Part shown: piece by piece, positions 28,761 to 36,305 of the stretch | Layout of the letters: the number at the start of each line of letters is the position of its first letter | How positions within the stretch are numbered: the first letter of the stretch is position 1 | Source: Sphingobacterium pedocola | Lineage (GTDB): Bacteria > Bacteroidota > Bacteroidia > Sphingobacteriales > Sphingobacteriaceae | Reading direction: 5' to 3' | Length of the DNA stretch: 64,000 nt | Assembly (NCBI RefSeq): GCF_015209965.1 | Contig: NZ_MU158690.1 | Location: 372,854-436,853 of the forward strand | The notes under the pieces: model-generated | What the model was told of the DNA's origin: nothing | What the model saw: the letters and a program-made list of their open reading frames with translations, nothing else | The model's database searches: none | Made by a program: the position numbers and the translations under genes

Positions 28761-29429
28761 CTATTTCAGCACTTCTCTTAGCTTATTTTTTAGTGCCTCC
28801 CCATGAATATTCTTCGCGATGATAATCCCTTCCGGGTTCACCAGTACATTCTGTGGTATTGCTTTGATACCATACGTCTGAGCAGCTCCACTGTTCCAAT
28901 ACTGTAGATCTGAAATATGTTTCCATGTTAGCTTATCGTCCTCGATAGCCTTTTTCCATGGGCCGAACTCCCTGTCCAGCGAAACACCCAATATCTCAAA
29001 ATTTTTGTTTTTGAATTCGGTATATGTAGCCACTAAATTGGGGTTTTCTTCTCGACATGGGGGACACCATGAAGCCCAAAAGTCCACCAATACATATTTA
29101 CCTTTGAGATCCTGTAGCGAATACGGTTCGCCGCTTAGATCCAGTTGCGTAATACCTGGGGCCTTTTTCCCAACGGAACTATTTTCCAAGGCATCCAAAT
29201 ACCTTTCGAAAACTTTACCTTCATTGGATTTTTTTACCTTTTTATCCAACCCTTTAAAGAGCGTTCGTAGCTCCTTATAGTCTGGATCATACCCGCCCAC
29301 ACGTTGAATTAAGCGGAGTGTTGCAATTTCGGTTGGTTTATCCTTTATTTGTGTAAGGAGTTCCTCTTTCGACTGAGCAAACAAAAGAACCGGAATCATT
29401 AGCAATAGCGAAACTAGTAATCTAATCAT
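28761..29429 (-). CDS. Exported TlpA-like thioredoxin-fold protein
   Basis: Starting at ATG 29429, where a signal peptide begins (MIRLLVSLLLMIPVLLFAQ), the protein has 222 residues. An N-terminal helical part of about 60 residues precedes a TlpA/AhpC-TSA thioredoxin domain with the active site WCPPC in VDFWASWCPPCREENPNL and the cis-proline in KAIPQNVLV. It should reduce disulfides in periplasmic proteins, perhaps during cytochrome c maturation. The extra frame upstream to 29498 would overlap the divergent aminotransferase gene. The two genes share a 36-base promoter gap. Confidence 0.9.
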   Translation of the reverse strand: MIRLLVSLLLMIPVLLFAQSKEELLTQIKDKPTEIATLRLIQRVGGYDPDYKELRTLFKGLDKKVKKSNEGKVFERYLDALENSSVGKKAPGITQLDLSGEPYSLQDLKGKYVLVDFWASWCPPCREENPNLVATYTEFKNKNFEILGVSLDREFGPWKKAIEDDKLTWKHISDLQYWNSGAAQTYGIKAIPQNVLVNPEGIIIAKNIHGEALKNKLREVLK

Positions 29430-29465
29430 GTCATTAAAATTTACGTAAAGATAAAAAAGATATCT

Positions 29466-30614
29466 ATGAAAAATGCCTTCTCGTCCAAGCTTCCACAAAC
29501 CGCTGTGAGCATCTTTTCACAGATGACCGCTCTTTCCAATACCTATGGTGCGGTCAACTTATCACAGGGCTTTCCCGATTTTCCGGCCGATCCAGAATTA
29601 ATCAACCTTGTGACTGAGTATATGCACCAAGGGTTTAATCAGTATGCGCCCATGCCGGGCATAATGGCACTTCGACAGACTATAGCAGATAAACAGGAAT
29701 ACCTGTACCGTGTACAAGTAAACCCCGAAACCGAAATTACAATCACTTCAGGGGGTACCCAAGCGCTTTTTACCGCGATAGGTACCGTGGTAAGTCCCGG
29801 AGATGAAGTCATTATTTTCGAACCCGCGTACGACTCGTATAAACCCAGTGTAGAAGTTTTCGGCGGAAAAGTAATCCCCATTCGCTTACAGGCTCCTGCA
29901 TTTAAGATTGATTGGAATGAAGTGGAAGATTTGATTTCGGATAAAACGCGACTTATCATCATCAACAATCCCAATAATCCTACAGCAACCGTGCTGACAC
30001 AAGAAGATTTAGCAGCTTTAGAACGGCTTATAGCAGACCAGAATATTTACGTATTGAGTGATGAGGTGTACGAGCACATCGTTTACGACGGACGCGTCCA
30101 CCAAAGCATAATTCAGTATCCCGGGCTACGTGACAAGGCATTTATAGTAGCCTCTTTCGGGAAGCTGCTGCATACGACCGGATGGAAATTAGGCTATATC
30201 ATTGCGCCCTCATTGCTCACCGCCGAATTCAGAAAAATTCATCAGTTCAATGTGTTTTCTTCGAATACACCGATGCAATATGCCGTTGCACGCTATTTGG
30301 AACAGCAAGAGCGATATTTGAATTTATCGTCCTTCTTTGAAAAAAAGAGAGATCAGTTGATTACAGGGTTAAAAGAAACGAGATTTAATGTTCTGCCTAG
30401 TCAGGGAACTTATTTCTTGCTAGTCGATTATTCCAGTATCAGCGATCAAAATGAGTTGTCCTTTGCTCAGTATCTCACAAAAGAATACAAAGTAGCGATG
30501 GTTCCGGTTTCAGCCTTTTATTCCGGAACTTGTAACCAGCACCTCTTGCGGATCTGTTTTGCTAAAAAAGAAGAAACATTGGCTTCTGCTGTCCAGTATC
30601 TAAAAAAGTTATAG
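29466..30614 (+). CDS. Methionine aminotransferase (YbdL-like)
   Basis: The 382-residue fold-type I PLP enzyme resembles E. coli YbdL, which transaminates methionine and other hydrophobic or aromatic amino acids. Seen in sequence: AVNLSQGFPDFPADPELI at the substrate side, NNPNNPTA with the cofactor asparagine, LSDEVYEHIVYD, the Schiff-base lysine in SFGKLLHTTGWKLGY, and the C-terminal arginine in LLRICFAKKEE. It is transcribed alone. A role in methionine salvage is known for the group and inferred here. Confidence 0.9.
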   Translation: MKNAFSSKLPQTAVSIFSQMTALSNTYGAVNLSQGFPDFPADPELINLVTEYMHQGFNQYAPMPGIMALRQTIADKQEYLYRVQVNPETEITITSGGTQALFTAIGTVVSPGDEVIIFEPAYDSYKPSVEVFGGKVIPIRLQAPAFKIDWNEVEDLISDKTRLIIINNPNNPTATVLTQEDLAALERLIADQNIYVLSDEVYEHIVYDGRVHQSIIQYPGLRDKAFIVASFGKLLHTTGWKLGYIIAPSLLTAEFRKIHQFNVFSSNTPMQYAVARYLEQQERYLNLSSFFEKKRDQLITGLKETRFNVLPSQGTYFLLVDYSSISDQNELSFAQYLTKEYKVAMVPVSAFYSGTCNQHLLRICFAKKEETLASAVQYLKKL

Positions 30615-30672
30615 TATGACAAACGATTGCTAAGACGAAAAACGCAAAAACCTGCAAAAAAAATGTTAGTTT

Positions 30673-30705
30673 ATTGACAAAACGAGGTTTTTATTTCTAA
30701 ATTTG
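30673..30705 (+). promoter_or_regulatory. Promoter of nagB
   Basis: ATTG at 30673-30676, a 21-base spacer, then TAAATTTG at 30698-30705, matching the Bacteroidota -33/-7 pattern, 33 bases before the nagB ATG. Confidence 0.6.
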
Positions 30706-30737
30706 CTATTCACGTTCTAAATTATTATTCCTTATCA

Positions 30738-32660
30738 ATGGCAAGATTAAATTTGTTAGAGGAAACTCGTTTTGAAAAAGTGCCTGTAAAGGTATATCCG
30801 GATCAAGATGCTGCCTCGCTAGATGTTGCAAGACGTATTGCTTCCATTATCAAAGAAAAACAAGAAAAGGGTGAGACCGCTGTATTAGGTTTAGCTACAG
30901 GGGCAACTCCGATTAAAGTCTACAAAGAGTTGGTTCGTCTTCACAAAGAAGAAGGTTTGAGCTTTAAAAATGTAGTGACGTTCAACTTGGACGAATACTA
31001 TCCAATGCAGCCAACAGCCGATCAAAGCTACGTTCAGTTTATGAACAAACAGTTATTTGATCACATCGACATCCCTCACGAAAATATCCATATTCCAGAT
31101 GGAACGCTGGCGTTGGAAGAAGTGCCTGCATTCTGTGAAGGATATGAGCAAAAAATATCTTCTTTCGGGGGGTTAGATATTCAGGTTTTAGGTATCGGGC
31201 GTACTGGTCACATCGGTTTTAACGAGCCAGGATCTGCACCCAATTCAGGGACACGTCTTGTTACATTGGATGATTTGACAAGAAGAGATGCCTCCCGTGA
31301 TTTTGGTGGTAAAGAAAACGTACCGACCAAAGCAATCACTATGGGTGTCGGCACCATCTTCAAGGCCAAGGAAATTATTTTGATGGCTTGGAACGAGAAG
31401 AAGGCAGAGATTGTAAAAAAAGCAATAGAAGGTGAAATCTCTTCTGATATTCCAGCAACCTATCTGCAATTGTCAGACCATGTAGAGTTTGTGTTGGATC
31501 AGGATGCCGCATCCTTACTAACACGTTTTGACTTACCTTGGCTGGCTGAAGACGTCATCTGGACAGAATCGCTAGCAAAGAAGGCGGTGGTTTGGTTATC
31601 ATTACACCTTGACAAAGCCATCCTGAAGTTAACGGACGATGATTACAATAACCACGGTATGGCACAGCTTGTAACCGAGCAGGGACCAGCATATAACATC
31701 AATATCCGTATTTTCAACGAATTGCAACGTACCATTACAGGATGGCCGGGGGGTAAGCCCAATGTCGATGATAGTAGCCGTCCAGAGCGTGCGGAGCCCG
31801 CGAGAAAGAATGTATTGCTGTTCTCTCCACATCCCGATGATGATGTAATCTCGATGGGTGGTACCTTCATCCGTTTGGCCGATCAGGGGCATAACGTTCA
31901 CGTAGCCTATCAGACTTCGGGTAATACGGCCGTATGGGATGATGATGTATTGCGTTACCTGGAATTCGTTATGGATTTTGCACAGGCCATTGCCGATGAT
32001 AATGGCACCACGCGTAAAGTTTACGAAGAGGCACGAGAATTTTTCAAGACAAAACAACCAAACCAGGTTGATCCCGAAATCATTCGCATCACCAAAGCAT
32101 ATATCCGTAAGGGCGAAGCCATTGCAGGTGCACGCTTTGTAGGGCTTCCTGACGAAAATATACATTTTCAGGCGCTTCCATTCTATGATAGAGGTAAATT
32201 TTCAAAAGAGGTATCTTACGAAGATGATATCCAGCAAACCATAGAATTGCTTCGCAAGGTAAAACCACACCAAGTTTTTGCTGCCGGTGATTTTGCTGAT
32301 CCACATGGAACACATAAAGTATGTTTCGATATATTATTTGAAGCCTTACACCGCTTATCGAAGACTGATGAATGGACAAAAGACTGCTGGCTGTGGTTGT
32401 ACCGTGGCGCATGGCACGAGTATCCAATTCATGAAATAGAGATGGCAGTGCCACTTTCACCACAAGAGGTAAAACGTAAACGTTTGGCCATATTCAAACA
32501 CCAGTCACAGAAAGATCTTCCGGTTTTCCCGGGTGATGATCCACGTGAATTCTGGGTGCGTGCCGAAGACCGCACCAGCGATACCGCAAACCTATACCAT
32601 AAGTTGGGTCTTGCCAATTACGAAGCGATTGAAGCTTTTGTACGTTGGAAATTTGATTAA
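30738..32660 (+). CDS. nagB: Glucosamine-6-phosphate deaminase fused to a LmbE-like domain
   Basis: The 640-residue protein has an N-terminal NagB domain (about 1-270) with the phosphate-binding LGLATGATP, the FNLDEYYPM motif and GIGRTGHIGFNEPGS; it converts glucosamine-6-phosphate to fructose-6-phosphate and ammonia. From about residue 365 a PIG-L/LmbE domain follows with SPHPDDDVISMGGT and a distal DPHGTH zinc motif. This fusion is characteristic of Bacteroidota. The second domain could deacetylate N-acetylglucosamine phosphate, joining two steps of amino-sugar use in one chain, but that is not established. It has its own promoter and terminator. Confidence 0.95.
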   Translation: MARLNLLEETRFEKVPVKVYPDQDAASLDVARRIASIIKEKQEKGETAVLGLATGATPIKVYKELVRLHKEEGLSFKNVVTFNLDEYYPMQPTADQSYVQFMNKQLFDHIDIPHENIHIPDGTLALEEVPAFCEGYEQKISSFGGLDIQVLGIGRTGHIGFNEPGSAPNSGTRLVTLDDLTRRDASRDFGGKENVPTKAITMGVGTIFKAKEIILMAWNEKKAEIVKKAIEGEISSDIPATYLQLSDHVEFVLDQDAASLLTRFDLPWLAEDVIWTESLAKKAVVWLSLHLDKAILKLTDDDYNNHGMAQLVTEQGPAYNINIRIFNELQRTITGWPGGKPNVDDSSRPERAEPARKNVLLFSPHPDDDVISMGGTFIRLADQGHNVHVAYQTSGNTAVWDDDVLRYLEFVMDFAQAIADDNGTTRKVYEEAREFFKTKQPNQVDPEIIRITKAYIRKGEAIAGARFVGLPDENIHFQALPFYDRGKFSKEVSYEDDIQQTIELLRKVKPHQVFAAGDFADPHGTHKVCFDILFEALHRLSKTDEWTKDCWLWLYRGAWHEYPIHEIEMAVPLSPQEVKRKRLAIFKHQSQKDLPVFPGDDPREFWVRAEDRTSDTANLYHKLGLANYEAIEAFVRWKFD

Positions 32661-32678
32661 AAGTTATATAGTAAAAAG

Positions 32679-32709
32679 AGAGGGAGCTGCTTTTAAGCAG
32701 CTCCTTTTT
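32679..32709 (+). terminator. Rho-independent terminator after nagB
   Basis: Stem GGAGCTGCTT / AAGCAGCTCC with a 2-base loop region and a T5 tail, 20 bases after the nagB stop. The 140 bases that follow hold no gene. Confidence 0.85.
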
Positions 32710-32853
32710 CCTTTAAGATTGGCGTTTGTCCTCTTGTCGTTATTGGATGGACTGCACGTTGTTTCCTTCGAGATTACTTCATAAGGGGTCCACAAATTTA
32801 CCCTGCGGTGAACCTCATTTCGTTCTATCACTTCATTTATGGGTTAATTTTGA

Positions 32854-32897
32854 TTTACTCAATATATTGAGTAAATTTACTCAGTGTATTGAGTAAA
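32854..32897. promoter_or_regulatory. Two tandem 22-bp palindromes, probable operator of the ATPase gene
   Basis: Positions 32854-32875 read TTTACTCA-ATATAT-TGAGTAAA, a perfect palindrome. Positions 32876-32897 repeat it with TTTACTCA-GTGTAT-TGAGTAAA, directly abutting. The second copy ends 9 bases before the ATG of the ATPase gene at 32907, so a bound protein would block transcription or translation. The regulator is not known; the ATPase itself is one candidate. Confidence 0.75.
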
Positions 32898-32906
32898 TTT
32901 AAAAAA

Positions 32907-34091
32907 ATGTTCGAAAGACCTTATTTACAAGAGCTTACGAGGAGAATGCAAGAGCCAAGAAAGTTCATTCAAGTGTTAATGGGCCCTCGTCAAGTAGGAA
33001 AAACCACATTAGTCACCCAACTCACAAAAAAATTAAGTACGCCTTACCTTTTTGTTTCAGCAGATGCTGTCCCCGCTTCCGATAAGAGCTGGCTTTCGGC
33101 GCAATGGGATACTGCGCGCATACAGATGCAGCGAAAGGAAAGTGCTGAATTTTTGTTAATCATCGATGAAATTCAAAAAATAGGCAATTGGAGCGAAACT
33201 GTAAAACTGCTTTGGGACACAGATACACGAACAACTACAAATCTGAAGGTTATTTTATTAGGCTCATCTCGTTTACTTCTTCAGCAAGGATTAACCGAAT
33301 CGCTAGCAGGTAGATTTGAAACAACCTATATGGGTCACTGGTCTTTGACAGAGATGGAACAAGCCTTTGGCTGGACTGTGGATGAGTACGTTTGGTATGG
33401 CGGATATCCAGGATCAGCAAGTTTAGTCTCGGATGAGGAACGCTGGAAACAGTATGTCGTTAGTTCTTTAATTGAAACCAGTATCTCAAAAGACATCTTG
33501 ATGCTCACTCGGGTGGATAAGCCAGCGCTCATGAAACGGCTATTTGAAATTGGATGCAACTATTCTGGTCAGATACTATCTTATACCAAGATTATGGGGC
33601 AACTATTAGATGCCGGAAATACGACTACACTCGCCCACTACCTTGATTTATTGGATACAGCCGGATTATTAAATGGGTTGGAAAAATTTGATAGCAAGCT
33701 TATACGCAAACGATCGTCCAGTCCTAAATTCCAAGTACATAATACGGCTCTTATTAGTGCGCAACGATTAGAAACATTTCAAGAAGTACGGTCTCATCCC
33801 GACGCCTGGGGAAGAATTGTTGAATCAGCAGTCGGAGCGTACCTTGTCAATAGTTCTTACGCATCCGGATTTAAGGTGTATTATTGGCGTGAAGGAAATC
33901 ATGAAGTGGATTTTGTTTTGGAATATCGTGGTAAAGTAATAGGTATAGAAATAAAAAGCGGACAGGCACAAAAAACATCCGGGATGCAAGTATTTCACAA
34001 AACCCAAAAGCCCGATCGGGTTCTTTTAGTTGGTGATAGCAACTTGCCATGGCAAGAATTTTTGCAGTTAGAGATCAGTACCTTATTTTAA
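32907..34091 (+). CDS. AAA_14/DUF4143 family ATPase
   Basis: The 394-residue protein has an N-terminal P-loop ATPase domain with Walker A GPRQVGKTT and Walker B LLIIDEIQKI, and a C-terminal DUF4143 domain ending in a restriction-endonuclease-like fold (WREGNHEVDFVLEYRGKVIGIEIKSG), where E, D, E and K could form a nuclease site. This large family is common in accessory regions; its function is poorly known. I start at ATG 32907 because the longer frame from 32889 begins with TTG inside the palindromic operator. It has no operon partner and lies at the edge of the accessory region. Confidence 0.88.
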   Translation: MFERPYLQELTRRMQEPRKFIQVLMGPRQVGKTTLVTQLTKKLSTPYLFVSADAVPASDKSWLSAQWDTARIQMQRKESAEFLLIIDEIQKIGNWSETVKLLWDTDTRTTTNLKVILLGSSRLLLQQGLTESLAGRFETTYMGHWSLTEMEQAFGWTVDEYVWYGGYPGSASLVSDEERWKQYVVSSLIETSISKDILMLTRVDKPALMKRLFEIGCNYSGQILSYTKIMGQLLDAGNTTTLAHYLDLLDTAGLLNGLEKFDSKLIRKRSSSPKFQVHNTALISAQRLETFQEVRSHPDAWGRIVESAVGAYLVNSSYASGFKVYYWREGNHEVDFVLEYRGKVIGIEIKSGQAQKTSGMQVFHKTQKPDRVLLVGDSNLPWQEFLQLEISTLF

Positions 34092-34178
34092 TCAGGCAGT
34101 TCGCTGCGAAACTTAATGAAAGCATCCAAGTCAAACAGACACTACTGGATATGATTAAAAGAGGTATGTTCTCATTGT

Positions 34179-35108
34179 TTATACAGAAAGAAGGGGAAAG
34201 ACGAAGCTTTCGAATTCCCAAACCCTTAGGAAAGCTTCATGAAAAGCTAAAAATCCATACTTTAACGAATTGGGAATAAAGCCGAAATATTTTTTAAATG
34301 CTGTCGTAAAGTGAGTCGCATGCTTATAACCCGTTAACCGTGCAACATCCGATATACGGTGGTTTCCGGTCATGATCAGCTTTTTGGCATACAGCATTTT
34401 CGTTTCCAGAGTAAAGCTCATTACCGTTTTGCCGACATGCTGCTTGAAATATTTTTTTAGGTATTGTTCATTCGTGCCTATCAATTTTGCGAGGTCGCCT
34501 ATGCTGTGGTTTTGGGTGAGGTCTTCCTGAATGATTTTTTTTGCCTCAATGACCTTATCCAGCAGTTGGTCTTTAACGATAGCTTTATTTTCTGAAAGCA
34601 GTATTTCCACCTGTAAGGCCAGTGCCTCCAATAATAGGCTGTGGGTTTTGATGCTACTCAGCAAGTCTTCACTGGCGTACAGCGTTGCGATGCGTTGCTT
34701 TATCAGGTCAATGCGGCTGTTGGTTCGAATTACCCATATGTCGGAAGAGCGCATTATCCCCGTATTATGGTGTGCGTCAAGGTATTCCTTGGGGATAATG
34801 AATGCCATGATTTTTACATTTTCCTTTATTGTAGAAATATCGAGCAGCTGCCCTGTCGTTACAAGATGAACGTTGGTATGGTCGCATGCTACCGAATATT
34901 GCCGGTTACCTACAGCATAAGAACAGGGATCCTGTCCTTCGATACAGAATATATTTAAGTAGCCTGATATAGGTAGTATAAGTTCAGATACAGTACCTCC
35001 ATTCCAGATGCCATATTGCATAACAAGGCTCAGCTCAGAGAAGAAGCTGTTTGCTGGCAAAGGCGTTGTAAATGCTGAAAATGAATCGTTATTATCTAGT
35101 GGAGTCAT
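34179..35108 (-). CDS. AraC family transcriptional regulator with extended C-terminus
   Basis: The 309-residue protein ends in a double helix-turn-helix AraC domain (about residues 190-285, SIGDLAKLIGTNEQYLKKYFKQHVG and ISDVARLTGYKHATHFTTAFKKYFGFIPNSLKYG). Such regulators usually stop at or soon after KYG; here 24 more residues follow, probably read-through into non-coding DNA after loss of the original stop. The N-terminal half has no clear ligand domain. AraC proteins of this type often regulate neighbouring TonB receptors for iron siderophores, and a motif ATTTAGACTTGTTC occurs upstream of both this gene and the receptor at 36306. Confidence 0.88.
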   Translation of the reverse strand: MTPLDNNDSFSAFTTPLPANSFFSELSLVMQYGIWNGGTVSELILPISGYLNIFCIEGQDPCSYAVGNRQYSVACDHTNVHLVTTGQLLDISTIKENVKIMAFIIPKEYLDAHHNTGIMRSSDIWVIRTNSRIDLIKQRIATLYASEDLLSSIKTHSLLLEALALQVEILLSENKAIVKDQLLDKVIEAKKIIQEDLTQNHSIGDLAKLIGTNEQYLKKYFKQHVGKTVMSFTLETKMLYAKKLIMTGNHRISDVARLTGYKHATHFTTAFKKYFGFIPNSLKYGFLAFHEAFLRVWEFESFVFPLLSV

Positions 35109-35224
35109 CTTGCTACCTTGATTAATGGTCTGGTCTTAATAGATGTTATTTAGACTTGTTCCAAGCTGTATACAAACGTAATGAAAATGCTTTGCATTTA
35201 CAAACGCACTAATTTCCACTTCAA

Positions 35225-35283
35225 GGGGTAAAATTCCGCCAAAAAGTTTTTTGGACTTTGCGAATTTTGGCGGGATTTTACCC
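35225..35283. repeat. Long inverted repeat (20-bp arms) between the AraC and HU-like genes
   Basis: Arms GGGGTAAAATTCCGCCAAAA and TTTTGGCGGGATTTTACCCC pair at 19 of 20 positions around a 19-base loop. It lies in the 260-base gap between divergent genes. It may be a remnant of a mobile repeat or a transcription barrier. A 63-codon frame across it is a by-product of the repeat. Confidence 0.8.
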
Positions 35284-35369
35284 CCTCCGCGCCAGACCGA
35301 TGTACGATGTTTGTATCGTTGCAACAAGAGTTCGTAAATGTTTAGTGTTTAATTTAAATTTTTGTAATT

Positions 35370-35753
35370 ATGGCAATTAAGTACAATGTCGCCGAAATCG
35401 GCAAACCGGGAGATCCTACGGCTCCCAAAAAGTTCTACGCACGTCCGGTAAGTGCCGGAGAAATCGTATTGGAAGATTTAGCTTCTGATATTTCACATGC
35501 TTCGTCTATAAACGAAGCCGATGTATATGCTGTGCTGCAGAGTCTGCTCAGGGAGATTCCGCGCAACATCTCGCGGGGATACATTGTCCGTCTGGGCAAT
35601 CTGGGTTCCTTTCGTCTGGGCTCGAACAGCACGGGCACCGATACAAGGGAAGAGGTCAACGCCACGAACATCGTTCGTACACGTTTGATTTTCCACCCGG
35701 GCAAGCAGCTAAAGACGCTCCTGCAGGGTTTAACTTTTAAGAAAACCGAGTAG
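35370..35753 (+). CDS. HU-like DNA-binding protein of the Bacteroidota HU_rel type
   Basis: The 127-residue protein matches the HU-related family specific to Bacteroidota (TIGR01201-like): an N-terminal strand region (MAIKYNVAEIGKPGDPTAPKKFYARPV), the helical dimer part SDISHASSINEADVYAVLQSLLREIP, then VRLGNLGSFRLG, which corresponds to the VRGFGSF signature of HU, and a basic arm. It probably binds DNA as a nucleoid-type protein. It looks richer in G and C than the flanking AT-rich DNA, and hairpins lie on both sides, so it may be part of a transferred block. A terminator follows 25 bases after the stop. Confidence 0.88.
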   Translation: MAIKYNVAEIGKPGDPTAPKKFYARPVSAGEIVLEDLASDISHASSINEADVYAVLQSLLREIPRNISRGYIVRLGNLGSFRLGSNSTGTDTREEVNATNIVRTRLIFHPGKQLKTLLQGLTFKKTE

Positions 35754-35777
35754 TTCGCCTTTTTGAATTACAGGCCG

Positions 35778-35809
35778 AGTCTGCATCTATTGGGTGCAGA
35801 CTTTTTTTT
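35778..35809 (+). terminator. Rho-independent terminator after the HU-like gene
   Basis: Stem AGTCTGCA / TGCAGACT with a 9-base loop and a T8 tail. Confidence 0.85.
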
Positions 35810-35847
35810 GCCCTAAAAAAAGCCTAAAACGACTGTGTTAAAATAAA

Positions 35848-35908
35848 AAAACGCTTCGTAAACTTTCCAAAACCTGTGGACAAGTTGACAAAGTTCACGA
35901 AGCGTTTT
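35848..35908. repeat. Inverted repeat upstream of the siderophore operon
   Basis: Arms AAAACGCTTCGTAAACTTT and AAAGTTCACGAAGCGTTTT pair over almost their whole 19 bases around a 23-base loop. It lies 400 bases before the TonB receptor in a 550-base gap without genes. Function unknown. Confidence 0.75.
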
Positions 35909-36220
35909 GAAAAATGACTTCGGCGAGTTTTAAAAACGGTTTTTTTGGACTTTTTTGATTAAAAACCTATATCATAGATTAATTTAATTAACCCAAAAAT
36001 ACTAGGGTTAAGCATGCTGAACGCAGTAAAAAGTGTAATAAATTTAGCAACCGTGCGAGCCAGCTACGTGGCAATATCGCACTACTCAGTTCGCTTGATA
36101 GCTCAAATAAAATGGTTACGCCAGCTCATTGACCTCCTTACTTTATGAGCATCGACTATTTATGAGTGTAAGATATTTCTGATTGTGAAGCTTTTTTTTC
36201 CGAATGCGTCATTCTTCTAT

Positions 36221-36235
36221 TTAGAATAATTCTAA
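36221..36235. promoter_or_regulatory. Fur-type box upstream of the TonB receptor
   Basis: TTAGAATAATTCTAA is a perfect 7-1-7 palindrome of the kind bound by Fur/PerR family repressors. It overlaps the -7 promoter element TAATTTTG (36233-36240), so a bound repressor would block RNA polymerase. A second palindromic motif TTTAGACTTGTTCTAAA lies at 36256-36272. Confidence 0.65.
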
Positions 36236-36240
36236 TTTTG
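36233..36240 (+). promoter_or_regulatory. -7 promoter element of the siderophore operon
   Basis: TAATTTTG matches TAnnTTTG, 66 bases before the receptor ATG, and overlaps the Fur-type box. A -33 TTTG is not clear, as expected for an activator-dependent promoter. Confidence 0.5.
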
Positions 36241-36305
36241 CGTCGTTGAATTTTATTTAGACTTGTTCTAAAAGAAATTTGAACATACTATATTAATCTG
36301 TATTA

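Noticed and set aside
34049..34279. 76-codon plus-strand frame overlapping the ATPase and AraC ends
   Set aside because: Overlaps two real genes out of frame and shows no domain; likely chance or decayed DNA.
35136..35327. 63-codon minus-strand frame across the long inverted repeat
   Set aside because: It reads through both arms of the repeat, with Lys/Gly-rich content caused by the palindrome.
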